Notes: a model not told the origin generated them from the letters alone. Numbered from the stretch's first letter, positions 9,601-15,212 are shown. The stretch is 25,000 bases of DNA from Prorocentrum cordatum (GCA_963575745.1 CAUYUJ010000869.1:615053-640052); one strand, 5' to 3'. Program-made: numbers and translations.

Positions 9601-11645
9601 CCGTAAATCAAGCGCTCACCCGTCCGCGCGACTGCCTCGTCCTCGTCAAACTCCGGCAAGTTCTCCTCGACGCACCCCGTGTCCCTATCGCGCGCAGCTG
9701 CCACGAACGTTCCCGCCATGGCCAGCTCGAGCATCACCTCGTCCAAAACCGACTCGCGAGAGACGCCGCCCTCCGCACCGGCAAACCGGCCCTGCACACG
9801 GGGTCGCATCCAATCGACGAGGAACTCGACGCGCACGCAGTCCACGGCCACGCGGTCCCTCTGCACGGACTTCACGGCGTTCTCCTCCCGCGCCGCAGCC
9901 AGCAGGCGGCCGAACAGGTCCTCCGTCGTCTCGTCGTCACCAAACTTCAACCCCTCCAACTGGCCCTCCGCCTCCGGCTGCAACCCCGTCCACCATCGCT
10001 GCACTGCCCCACCATACTCAAACTGCACCTTGTCGAGCCACGCACTGAACACGTCGTGATCGACGGCCATGGCTTCATCTTCCACGCCGACGTCGAACTC
10101 CCCGTCAGCCGCCGCATCGGCATCACCCTCGGCCGCGGCCTCCGCGCCGCCCTCGTCGCCTCCCCGCGCATCGTCGCCCTCGCGGCCAGCAGGCTCGCGC
10201 CCGGCGTCGTCGCGGGGCCCGACGAAGTGCACGTCGAAGCCCGCGGCAATGAACTGGCGCGGCGTGACGACGTCGACGCCACAGGGGACGCAATCCCGAG
10301 CAATGGCCTCCGCTTCCGTCACGGGCCCAAGCTCCTCCGGCTCCCTGGCCTCGCCCCCCGACGGCAGGACGCCGTCTTCGCTCTCTCTCGGCGCGTAGGA
10401 CGCGAGGATCTCGTCGTCCGGGAGCACGTCAAACAGGCGCGGGTCGTAGTACTTGTGCATGGGCTCGTCCGCAGTACCCCCCAGGCGCCAGGGCCCATAC
10501 GTGCCCGCAAACGCACACAACGCCCGGAGCACGTGCCCACAGTAGCGCCAGCGCACGTGCAGGCCCTCCACGACCTCCTTCCCGAACCCTACATTCCGCC
10601 GCAACATCAAGCTGAAGGGCACTTTCCGGGGGTGCCAGGGCAGCACCACCCGCGGCTCCACGTTCTCCTGGAGCTCCCTCCCCCTGCCTCCATGATCGTA
10701 CTCGATGATCACGTCCCCGCTGAGCAGCACCTCCACGACGCGCCCTGGGAAGACCAGGCGCCCGTGCAGGTCCACGCCGAAGCGCTGCCGCTCCTCGTCC
10801 GTGCAGCCCGCGGCCATGCGCTCGGGGCGGCGCGGGTCGTCGGGGCGCTCGCCGGGCCCACGAGCCGAGTTCACGCGGTCCCCGACACGGAACCCCTTCA
10901 TGAGGTCGTGGCGCCGCGAGAACCCTGCCACGTCCTGCGGGAACGAGATGATGTTCTTGCGGAACTTGCGCAGCCCCGCGCGGGACACCGTGGCCAGGTG
11001 CACCTGCATGTGGTCCAGGGCGATGAGCAGGCTCTCCGTGAGCGTAGCCTGGTCGAAAAGCTCGCGCAGGTCATCGGACGGGAAGCGGAAGCACGGGTCC
11101 ATGTGGTTCTGCGCGGTGCGGAGCCCCACCACCTGATACAGGTCGTCCTCCGTGGCCGCGGCCGCGGCCTGCTTGTCCAGGTCCTGCCTGCACCGCATAC
11201 ACACGCCCCTGCACTCCAGAGCGAAGCCGTCCGGCGGGTCGCGCGGCGGCACCTCGTCCCACTCGGCCACCTCCGTGCTGCACGCGGCCAGCCCGTCCCC
11301 GCCGCGCCGCAGCAGCAGCATCTCCTCCGCGAGCTGCTCCGGCGGCTCGAAGGCCGGGTGGAACGCCGGGAACCGCTCCTGGCACTCGTGGCACGTGAAC
11401 TTCACCATCCGCGTCAGGATCGCCTGCGCCGCCTGCACCGCCCGCACGGACGCGTCGCGCAGCTGCACGTCGTACTTCGCCACGCGCAGCGGCACCGTCT
11501 TCAGCGCCAGCAGCATGCACTTCTGGTGCACATCTCCCGCGGCCAGGCGCGCGCGGTGGTCCAGCCGAACATCCCTTGCGAACGACCCCGCGCGATTGCG
11601 AAGGCGCCCTTGCGCTTGAAACCCCCACTCCTGCGCCTCGGGCAT
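1..11645 (-). CDS. Giant Helitron-type Rep/PIF1 helicase protein with EEP nuclease and USP-like peptidase (3' end outside window)
   Basis: One frame stays open from an in-frame TAG at 11667-11669 to the left edge, giving at least 3,881 codons from the ATG at 11643-11645. Residue numbers below count from that Met. Visible in order: CX2C at 85-88 and a Cys cluster at 145-152; HUH motif LHYHG with His 986 and 988; paired tyrosines YVTKY at 1400 and 1404; Walker A GVAGTGKS with Lys 1936; Walker B LDEMSM at 2043; EEP residues Asn 3000, Glu 3043, Asp 3151/Asn 3153 and Asp 3231/His 3232; USP-like Cys 3379 and His 3637; then a Gly/Ala-rich tail. Rep, helicase and EEP in this order define an autonomous Helitron-like transposase that acts on DNA in the nucleus. 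No intron is needed. The true N-terminus may lie further upstream, because coding sequence continues there in another frame. The combined domain calls are secure; the start and the C-terminus are not. Confidence 0.93.
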   Translation of the reverse strand, partial: MPEAQEWGFQAQGRLRNRAGSFARDVRLDHRARLAAGDVHQKCMLLALKTVPLRVAKYDVQLRDASVRAVQAAQAILTRMVKFTCHECQERFPAFHPAFEPPEQLAEEMLLLRRGGDGLAACSTEVAEWDEVPPRDPPDGFALECRGVCMRCRQDLDKQAAAAATEDDLYQVVGLRTAQNHMDPCFRFPSDDLRELFDQATLTESLLIALDHMQVHLATVSRAGLRKFRKNIISFPQDVAGFSRRHDLMKGFRVGDRVNSARGPGERPDDPRRPERMAAGCTDEERQRFGVDLHGRLVFPGRVVEVLLSGDVIIEYDHGGRGRELQENVEPRVVLPWHPRKVPFSLMLRRNVGFGKEVVEGLHVRWRYCGHVLRALCAFAGTYGPWRLGGTADEPMHKYYDPRLFDVLPDDEILASYAPRESEDGVLPSGGEAREPEELGPVTEAEAIARDCVPCGVDVVTPRQFIAAGFDVHFVGPRDDAGREPAGREGDDARGGDEGGAEAAAEGDADAAADGEFDVGVEDEAMAVDHDVFSAWLDKVQFEYGGAVQRWWTGLQPEAEGQLEGLKFGDDETTEDLFGRLLAAAREENAVKSVQRDRVAVDCVRVEFLVDWMRPRVQGRFAGAEGGVSRESVLDEVMLELAMAGTFVAAARDRDTGCVEENLPEFDEDEAVARTGERLIYGWPGQSEDPVPARAIGRFARAFPLEFPMGIGDLFDDRPRRVSVQDWVQHLMRYRTGQFVGGPRGQRVMWAMVNVLLLNEARGKGFGVYRTMYRRAGLGVQGPSVMTKGGLRQILESEDRVRILVGQLANVGRDVPSTTMHWSYESKKLQSTVKHLSWHPPWVEGTLADGAEPVGRRFLRELDLPTGKGRTQRGRALVPDVVGLGRHPSIWWTQNPFYNAAYDIQRMGGGPGARAAGDRALGDWVGDGREERFRFARDNPDLVAYMMALRVELNMRMVMPAVLPHSEQFKYMAMARAECGAGGNLHYHGFSVGLPGPAVARVRADVDGEGDMLPPSVASDVAACLPSLEAGPLAWPLQERRRRGAALAALEQVLRAVAGRPGQRAPRAPAGEGSAASGSCSEDGAGDDEDEFVGRASALLDALVDRGWLVLVQGEEGVRGQGAEADVAFERVGPEDPAPEDEAGGDPVEDVQDGDGVEGRGAARGSRPAGVPHGARGQRLGGAGLDFGVLKPEHEDVALQSVLEKRFYEFFGHVVSEWNPCYDDAGACRYTWDDEVGAFDVDVEMEGEAVRETSEGRAVRSVPASAPECLNLRKVLDEAFASEASGKLDVQPVRRLVAALVNRVARHTKHGMGPPRLGVHACARGKEGCVFCRYDFPRDRWGRVGPRPFRMEKGRREGHWQAVFPRNDRLCNSYEEHVLLANMGNIDWRPVLNLWAVVEYVTKYATKAPKGSRKIKEVLDDAVNEVCAYVPEGEGTDFLRRSIQKFFARMLGERDYHCYEVALLGLRLPMVLSMLPVVTLNTTGARALKPASALRDKADDEPVHWDSKVDTFDKRLEFVRRQRARGDESISVEEVRDVSLFEFYWKYAVYRGKLRRGNPAVCLQVTPGYSAECANVQHACHEAYARANVIAHWRHMATADRKAMIEQEMLRDVRPVPAACIGATEFVQPLAGGAGQDAGSERFLGVQDLWLKSGGRAWGGQSDQYWGHMMMEMLTDPMLRQWVPAWVVEQYERANPFYKEVLGAILEDGVASNRELLRRTRREMVRRHEAGQQGRGAGAEEAAGGAGGQASDDGSGRGDDDRDSEKAESGEEVEDLVDRLVLRGDEDPNEEARDAVLREARPGEGAESAAAAGEASEWERRPADERVSAAGPAVQAADVRVGDVAGDEVRGRVRVNPKDFNWLNEACNVSTSERGRLEKLRDEWYGKAKVGDGAEVVERADLDPWQKFAHDIVMDDRHSEADPLRLMVTGVAGTGKSRTVRSFVAARRKRVRQFAPRTRLDQDRRGVREIRRGPEEIDEEERNCCLLAAPTGCASFQLKYGATTLHRAFGVPVGYCGPWVRKDGDRFQKTQTRLRQARLFVLDEMSMIGRQMLGKIEFKVQDTLGVAAKRAAQGARPVYLGGKDAVLAGDPQQAPPIGDDPLYRMGAYGGSAKNKPRGAERTPDDAWSTDRLVNNGSFVRDTFQDVAVLRRVHRWRGEKEGLSKERQAEYRQDADRFLEVTKGMAQCTWEQRDHAWLKRRNRSVLQMTKEGREELAAFETAPLLMDGRKDRASGACGADRVNMERLYQVAAASGKPIAALRAYHDKKEKKQKSRPDQMASEDFRGLENELYVCEGARVLLTQNLWVEAGLMNGAMGTLRGYMWPEGADPHNGARPDLQAPLCVFVEFDDIDLGTDGQGRPRSFFPGDEERRNWVPIWRQRVSSTMEEGVWRENYPLQLAWALTHWKAQGMTLAKVRVHLSAKTAAVAGIGFVATTRVKHPWDLVFEEDLPEYADFMRARHTTAFRERRRFELRLEARASRTLRKYGYCEADCWTEEEKRAAETLLGRLKTVAAAQAERLRGAGRMVDEDTWLWGEEGPPFASELDSAVAAEAGEDDVAARRLRAVAERLLDRRRVRFATREEKGAARDLLVDVGALAACASREDLRERLTAAAGRLTHESSGSGDREGFLRGVVDLIVERWEASGAWDERVFDSVAPSMGPLHMSAVKEAMGALVPPRLHKSLDKAAKRMKDAFGDVRGGCALRMDKWVVNVRAESALAEGRLEGQALEFFLKVARQLCAGLELPMTVASAKVGRHVGAEETPEHFARIAHNWTSVWDANSVSDKQELLMVVAVDPLSGSGVAQDWMFVSVTSGRPGEALGRAESLAVRVHDRARREDVAGRIARNIDALLRPLGASAGRRPPAVEFGDAPRVRVPSQRIACALGLLLGRVGRLANAGVLDASAESFVPDVCRVLRGAFASFRAGVGARGARDVMELLLSEQECRDVLGAFGVVPRAGASAPSATGASLPRAAVPGEAAGEAGEEEGLEGASTLSFATWNIAGGHRSAVAPPSWSDRDQRAAVLGEVLRWRQARGVDVVALQECEGEEAYKELEAEFQLVGVAHAHESRGYVHLYVRRGLRAEGKALSGEDPCVLCRVEVPVGGGAGGAGWVNVAAVHLPAGAAWERRHAILRKITRTCAEGCDRLLIVGDMNSTDSQVQAAVEQLRLKDTWYEGRSWGCPGNKFYSGLGERGAVGQRRDRVMFGAELWAEVHLVGKGKVFFEGCEFHVSDHFGLFGYVRAHACFGSREHKMRALAQRCRLALQATRDRSHRLEGAEVQNRLQQGREAAALARQQAQDRNREAYLRTQQREAARRQRRREELVSAAFGPQSLFASERPAQPPPSPGEMDVPRVDGIRAASWDSVSSVPVRGMPRPGHSCYVVSVTQLMLRTPAVWEWLRWHAEGDCEERASGRCCVCGMWDTHNQLVSRRWQGGPVSVRRRTNVDSEDVFLGQPSEFDNEWQQHDVFAYWGKLMSAARRGEELAGRFASWDPESIRATNMRVTHVDRMFGFVMEKRQKCRQCGHLSVSYEAEDVLKLRVHARPGGPMMLSEMYSDFCAPEQVEKSCPACCRADADRVWHDQQTRLTGVPRVLVVQLRRGHEARQPVWVEEQLRLHGLPQMQLVGVVYHNGQTVHTGHYTTLCRVPDGGYVLFDDDKAPRRMRGEPAHVKPKEAYMAVYCRMGRSQGQSADAGAPGVGGAPDEQSGGGGGGAGIGGVGAGGSEVTGVGGGGAGGASASGLGARCRAAGRQPAEVAAESEAGSSVRAPVPVRAGAPLTPEREGGDGVLSSPATARRVRRKTPASPSGEMRGVDAGGVAGSGAATAKGGVLGAARAVGAAGGPGASGGVAAGLGSVRGGGGGGGGGGGGAGGGGGGVRGGGGGG
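690..1570 (-). other. USP-like (peptidase C19) deubiquitinase domain
   Basis: The Cys box reads RPGHSCYVVSVTQLMLRTP (Cys codon 1509-1511). The His box reads YHNGQTVHTGHYTTLCRVP followed by YVLFDDDK (His codon 735-737). Between them are KCRQCGH and SCPACC, which fit the CxxC pairs of the USP zinc ribbon, and RVLVVQLRR, matching the usual 'l.i.LkRF' strand. The length of about 280 residues is close to a minimal USP. The canonical NxGNTC around the catalytic Cys is altered: the position five residues before Cys, normally the oxyanion-hole Asn, is Arg. It may act on ubiquitin or a ubiquitin-like modifier, or may only bind it. The family call is fairly sure, activity is not. Confidence 0.78.
1930..2685 (-). 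other. Endonuclease/exonuclease/phosphatase (EEP) domain
   Basis: The catalytic set of the EEP (AP-endonuclease-like) fold is complete and in order: LSFATWNIAGG (Asn codon 2646-2648), VVALQECEGEEA (Glu 2517-2519), LLIVGDMNSTD (Asp 2193-2195, Asn 2187-2189), and FHVSDHFGLFGY (Asp-His 1953-1955 and 1950-1952). The length of about 250 residues is normal. EEP domains C-terminal to the helicase are known from the Helentron/Helitron2 branch, where they may cleave target DNA. Their presence supports placing this element near that branch. Confidence 0.9.
2690..4150 (-). other. Unrecognised region between helicase and EEP nuclease
   Basis: About 480 residues rich in Ala, Arg, Glu and Leu. They include WTEEEKRAAETLLGRLKTV near the start and FVSVTSGRPGEALGRAESL, IARNIDALLRPLG and FGDAPRVRVPSQRIACALG towards the end. 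The frame is open and composition suggests helices, but I recognise no family. It could be a lineage-specific DNA- or protein-binding module, or a degenerate domain. Confidence 0.5.
4405..5945 (-). other. PIF1-type SF1 helicase domain
   Basis: Starting near 5940, the coding strand gives DPWQKFAHDIVMDD, then VTGVAGTGKSRTV (motif I), LAAPTGCASFQLKYGATTLHRAFGVP (motif Ia, shown here as one recognised block with key residues APTG and TLH), LFVLDEMSMIG (motif II), LAGDPQQAPPI (motif III), LTQNLWVEAGLMNGAMGTL (motif V) and AWALTHWKAQGMTL (motif VI, ending near 4410). This is the full PIF1 series, in the order found in Helitron RepHel proteins, with no missing catalytic residue. Upstream, VSLFEFYWKYAVYRG and CYEVALLGLRLPMVLS match the conserved inter-domain region of Helitron proteins. 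Confidence 0.93.
7405..9090 (-). other. HUH/Y2 Rep endonuclease domain
   Basis: Three Rep landmarks are in order. The first is SIWWTQNPFYN near 8949-8984, matching the 'F.T.s..' element. The second is the metal-binding GGNLHYHGFSVGLPG, whose HYH triplet is encoded at 8682-8690. The third is NMGNIDWRPVLNLWAVVEYVTKYATKAPKGS-type sequence (7410-7500) with tyrosines at 7446-7448 and 7434-7436. Just before the tyrosines sits C-x-F-C-R-Y-D-F-P, the usual Helitron 'C.~gFP' signature. Both His residues and both Tyr residues needed for rolling-circle nicking are present, so the nuclease looks intact. An acidic insertion at about 8100-8500 separates the HUH and tyrosine motifs. Confidence 0.9.
10460..11410 (-). 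other. N-terminal Cys-rich region of the Helitron protein (DUF6570-like)
   Basis: The coding strand reads FTCHECQERFP, then CRGVCMRCRQD. About 60 residues later come LTESLLIALDHMQVHLA and IISFPQDVAGF, and later LRRNVGFGKEVVEGL with YYDPRLFDVLPDDE. In Helitron proteins the N-terminus typically has a CxxC cluster, an 'Lt..E.lli' helix, a 'fpqd' element, and a region where arginines precede a 'V..aL..L' helix and an 'LP.d' turn. The match is from remembered family consensus, not from a search. The Cys pairs probably bind zinc. About 200 residues of acidic, low-complexity linker follow before the Rep core. Confidence 0.6.
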
Positions 11646-11647
11646 GG

Positions 11648-12819
11648 CCCCGAACACGAACACTCCCTAGCGGCAGGCCCCTCCTTCGCAGGGACCCCCC
11701 CTGGAGCCCATCTCGTCCGAATCTCCACACGCAGAGCATCGTCGCACCGGCCGCGCTTCTTCGCTCGGCGCCCTCTCCCCCGACCTCCGCGACCCGCCCC
11801 CGTGGCGCCCTGGGCGGCGGCCTGCCGCAGCGCAGCGAGGCCCTCTATTGCAGTGCGCTCGCCCGCGCCGCCCTCGGCCAGCAGCCCCGCCACTCCCACG
11901 TCCTCCTGGAGCTGGCCCACCCAGACGCGGCCCGGGTTCTCGCCCTCCTCCGCCCTGCGCTCGCGCGGGCCCTGGCCCCGCCACCACGCGCCCGCCATAT
12001 CCGCGGGCTCCCGCCACCCTGCAGGCCGCTCCACGGGCAAGACGACCACGTCGTCGTCCGGGACCACGTTCGCCGCGAAGCCCACTGCAACGCGAGACTC
12101 GCGCTGCCAGAGAGCCTGGAAGTCGTCCGCGCCCCCCCCATCCGGCTCATCGCAGCACCGCACCGCCCGCCACTGCGTCGCGCCACCATCGCCCACGACT
12201 GGCGTCTGCAGCATGCTACACTCGAAGCGCACCCGGGGCCACTGGGAGCGCCAACGGAAGTCTTCCTCCACGGATACCTCCTCCCACCCCGTGCGCGCCT
12301 CGCCGGGGTCGCGACCCTGCGCGCGACCCTCCAGCTGCTGCAACGCGCGCCCGAAGCGACCCGGCGGCCCCGGCTCCATCAGCGCACCCCACAGCGCGTC
12401 CCCGTCGGACCCCTGGAAGCGCACGGCTGCCCGATCGCACCCTCGCCGCGACACCAAATACTCGCGCGCGGCATCGACCAGCTCACGCAGCCGCTTCTCC
12501 TTCAAGTGCGGCACGGACGCCACTGCCCACGCGCGCGCAGGCCCACCCCCGCTTCGAGGCAAGGCAGCGCGGCGCGGCGCGCGCCCCTCCGCGCCCTCCG
12601 CCGCTCGCGACGCCGCCAAGTCTGCCTCCGCCGGCGGCCCGGCACCATCGAGGCGCACGAGCTCCGCGTCGAGCGCCGCGCGCACCTCGCCCGGCAGCGC
12701 CACGTCGTCCTCCGAGGCGACCTCGCGGTCCGACGCGGACCGCTCGTCGTCATGCTCCGACGCCGAGAGCTCCGCCATCCCGGCGAACAGCTCGCCGCCG
12801 CGTGCCTTCCCGCGGCCCC
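11648..12819 (-). CDS. Coding segment upstream of Rep, frame shifted by -1 (hypothetical)
   Basis: A minus-strand frame, open at 11501-12931, carries protein-like sequence between two G runs (12816-12819 and 11648-11651). It starts with an acidic stretch (FAGMAELSASEHDDERSAS), continues with HLKEKRLRELVDAAREYL, FRWRSQWPRVRFECSM and FAANVVPDDDVVVLPVERP, and ends with an RGG/basic patch (GRGGRGRGRRAKKRGR). No family is recognised. Its upstream neighbour joins through a -1 step at the first G run. At its end, a -1 step in GGGG would fuse it to the main Rep frame just before the ATG at 11645. It may be the N-terminal part of the same giant protein or a separate nucleic-acid-binding protein. Confidence 0.5.
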
Positions 12820-13161
12820 GCGCCCCGCACCGCTCGCCTCGGCCCGTTCTTCGGCGGACGTCTTGCGCCCGAGCCTCCTGCGCTTCGCTGGCCTCGCCGC
12901 CTCCGCCGCATCCTCGCCAGCACGCCCGCAATCGTCAGCCCCGCTCGCAGCACTGGCACCGGCCGCCTCTGCCTCAGACATCTTGCGCCCCAACCGCCGC
13001 CTCCCCGCGCCGCGCCCCGCGCCGCCCCCGGCAGCCTCCGCCTCGGACGTCTTACGGCCCAGCCGCCGCTTCCCGCGGCCCCCGCGCGCCTCCCCGTTGG
13101 CCTCCCCCTCCGACGTCTTGCGCCCCAACCGCCGCTTCCCGCGCCCCCCGCGCGCCCCCCC
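12816..13161 (-). CDS. Coding segment with four RRLGRKTS-type repeats (hypothetical)
   Basis: Between the 7-G run (13155-13161 on the coding strand) and the 4-G run at 12816-12819, the sensible frame encodes four of the five basic repeats: GKRRLGRKTSEGEANG, GKRRLGRKTSEAEAAG, GRRRLGRKMSEAEAAG and KRRRLGRKTSAEERAE, spaced by Ala/Gly-rich linkers. The first repeat lies in the neighbouring segment in a different frame, so the repeat family itself shows that the two segments belong together and that the frame has moved by one base. No enzyme domain is present. Confidence 0.5.
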
Positions 13162-14024
13162 GCACCGCCGCCCTCGCACACCGCGCCGCCCGCCGCGTCG
13201 TCGCCCTCGCCGCCGCGCGCAGCGCCTTGATCCTCCGACGCCAGACTCGCCTCAGCGCCCTCCGCCCGGTCGCGCTCCTCCTGCGACGTCTTGCGCCCCA
13301 GGCGCCGCTTCCGACCACGCCGGCGCACGTCCCCAGCGACGCCGTCCTCCGGCGGCCCATCCCCCGCGGCGTCGCCGCCCTCTCCCCCGAGCGCAGCGCC
13401 CTGGTCCCCCGACGCAGCCACCGCCCCCGCGCACCGCGCCGCCGCCCCCCGCAACCACTCCTCCCAGTCCAGGTCGGTGTCGCGAACCTTATAGTACTCA
13501 TCCCCACGCGCACGCGCAGCGCAGGCAGGCAAGAGCAGGCGCCAGCAATGGCACCGATCGCACTGCGCCCAGTTCCGCATGCAAAACAGGTGCGTCGCCC
13601 CGTCGTCGGCGCCCGCGCACACCCCGGCCCCGCCGCCGCCGTCGGCCCCCTGATCCTCGCCGGGCACTTGCCCCGCACTCTCGTTCGCGTGCAGCCTGTT
13701 CCCCTTGGACCGCGGATTGACGTGCGGATAGCACTGCGGGCCTGCAAACTGCTTGAGGTACTGCTGCTTCATCGGATACCTTCGAATTTCGTCGCTGGTC
13801 AAGCGCAGCGCCTCCATGCAGTCCTTCTCGCTGCTGTCCACCTCGCTGGTCTGCAATTGCGCCAAGTACTTGTTGAAGACCGGCCGGCTGTACCACATGA
13901 ACACCTTACCCCCCTCCCGCCCATTGTACGACTCCCTCTCCGACCCGAACCGCGTTTCGCCCTCCACGCAGCGATCCTGCGCGGTCCGCACACCTGCGCC
14001 CTGGTCATACACGAAGCCCGATCG
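13155..14024 (-). CDS. Coding segment with possible CW-type zinc finger (hypothetical)
   Basis: This frame (open to 14033, and in frame with the segment upstream except for one TAA) reads SGFVYDQGAGVRTAQDRC, FMWYSRPVFNKYLAQLQ, RYPMKQQYLKQFAGPQCYPHVNPRSKGNRL, then NWAQCDRCHCWRLL and YYKVRDTDLDWEEWLRGA. The W-x-QCDxCxxWRxL core matches the CW zinc finger, a histone-tail-binding module, but the usual second Cys pair is not clearly placed, so the call is tentative. The segment ends with the first RRLGRKTS repeat before the 7-G run. Codon-level sense and the Cys/Trp pattern argue for real coding sequence. Confidence 0.5.
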
Positions 14025-14060
14025 CTTATAGTTTTAGTGAATTCTGAAATTATCATGCAC
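14025..14060 (-). other. Candidate 36-nt intron containing the in-frame TAA
   Basis: On the coding strand the segment begins GTGCATGATAA and ends CACTAAAACTATAAG. It is flanked by CAG before and CGATCG after. It starts with GT, ends with AG, has a CTAAAAC branch-like element and only 10 G/C in 36 bases, inside very GC-rich coding sequence. It lies exactly between codons and is 12 codons long, so removal joins the two flanking frames without a shift and removes the TAA. The alternative is a plain stop with a short spacer between two genes. Confidence 0.4.
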
Positions 14061-15212
14061 CTGCTTCAGGCACTGCTCATACTCACTGTTCGACAGCACG
14101 AACCGCCCGTGCTCGTCCACCTCACACAGCGACTTCAACTCAGGCTTCATCATCGCCGCCGCTTCCCACATCGCGTGCCGCGCGTACCACTGCTTCGACG
14201 GCTTGTTCGCCTTCAAAGCAAACTCCTTGAACTTGTCCAACGCGAGCGCAGGAATCGGACCCCTGACGCGCCCGTGCGGACACCCAAGCCTGGCACACTT
14301 CCCGCACACGTCGCTCCCTTTCTGCGGCCGAAACCGACACTGCTCCCGCCCCCAGCCGCCTCCCCACGTCATCCCTTTGCAGCGGTCCTCGTCCACGGAA
14401 TCCGGCTGGAACTGCCTGGACTCCGCCTCCGTCGCGAGCGACCCATCCGCAGCCCCGCGCGACCGACGCGCTCTCCTGCCCTTTCGCGAGACCCCCACGA
14501 ACTCCGCGCCGCTCGCACCTCCTCCATCATCGTCGCTACTGAACTCCGTCATGCCACGGATACGCGGCAACGCACTGCCCGAAGCCCGCCCTCCACCACG
14601 TCCCCCAACGCGCCCCCGCCCCCCACGCGGGCCGCGGCCGCCGCGGCCGCTCTGACCTCCGCCTGCAGCAGGCCCCGCGACAATACCCGCGTCGTCGTCG
14701 TCGCTGCTGAAATCGGTCATACCTCGAATGCTCGGCATCTGCGCGCGCGCGGCTGGCGCGGCACCACCCCCGCGCCCGGGCGCGCCCTCCATCCCACCGC
14801 GATTGCCCTCGGCCTCCGCTGAACCCTCGTCGGCGTCACTGAAATCAGTCATCCCCGGAATCCTAGGGAGCGCCGCGGCCCTGCCAACGCTATCGCTCCC
14901 ACGGCTCTCGGACGCACGTCGCGTCGCCCCCCCTTCCGCCGGTTCGGCCCCGCGCGGACCCTCGACACCTGCAGCAACACCCGCCGCCTCCTCGCCGCGC
15001 CGCGTCCTCGCAACAACGCCGGCCATGACGTTCGGGTTCTGTGCGCCGCGCAGATGCGCACCTCGCTGAGTCTTCGCGGCCGCTTTCTTCTTCGGCGCAT
15101 TCTTCTTCGGCGCCCCCGCCACCGACCGCTCCCACGGCGCGACGCCGCCATCTCCGAGGGGCACGCCGTCGGCCAGGCGGCCGTCCACATCGACGACCGC
15201 GGCGACGTGCCC
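14034..15212 (-). CDS. Coding segment with MTDFSSDD repeats, RGG box and HGRVRGPIP Cys/His motif (hypothetical)
   Basis: The frame starts within GHVAAVVDVDGRLADGVPLG (the likely protease His is in this part). It then has a basic patch PKKNAPKKKAAAK, three copies of LPRIRGMTEFSSDDD-type sequence, an RGG-rich stretch (SGRGGRGPRGGRGRVGGRG), and a Cys/His cluster CKGMTWGGGWGREQC followed by SDVCGKCARLGCPHGRVRGP. It ends in LKQVHDNFRIH at a TAA (14034-14036). The Cys/His cluster resembles a motif I recall from algal, especially dinoflagellate, proteins; that is recollection. The protein looks like a nuclear, nucleic-acid- or chromatin-associated factor. The terminal TAA may lie in an intron rather than end the protein. 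Confidence 0.55.
   Translation of the reverse strand, partial: GHVAAVVDVDGRLADGVPLGDGGVAPWERSVAGAPKKNAPKKKAAAKTQRGAHLRGAQNPNVMAGVVARTRRGEEAAGVAAGVEGPRGAEPAEGGATRRASESRGSDSVGRAAALPRIPGMTDFSDADEGSAEAEGNRGGMEGAPGRGGGAAPAARAQMPSIRGMTDFSSDDDDAGIVAGPAAGGGQSGRGGRGPRGGRGRVGGRGGGRASGSALPRIRGMTEFSSDDDGGGASGAEFVGVSRKGRRARRSRGAADGSLATEAESRQFQPDSVDEDRCKGMTWGGGWGREQCRFRPQKGSDVCGKCARLGCPHGRVRGPIPALALDKFKEFALKANKPSKQWYARHAMWEAAAMMKPELKSLCEVDEHGRFVLSNSEYEQCLKQVHDNFRIH

Noticed and set aside
13155-13161. Programmed -1 frameshift site at the 7-G run
   Set aside because: The heptamer fits a slippery pattern, but other frame changes occur at GGG and GGGG runs without one, so missing bases or decay are simpler. 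Kept only as a possibility within a finding.
8682-14822. A 2,046-codon open frame on the plus strand, and other long plus-strand frames over 1-16500
   Set aside because: It is exactly codon-aligned with the minus-strand coding frame, where plus-strand stops would need TTA, CTA or TCA codons that are rare in this GC-rich gene. Its His/Arg/Pro/Leu-rich translation shows no domain, while the minus strand shows Rep, helicase, EEP and USP motifs.
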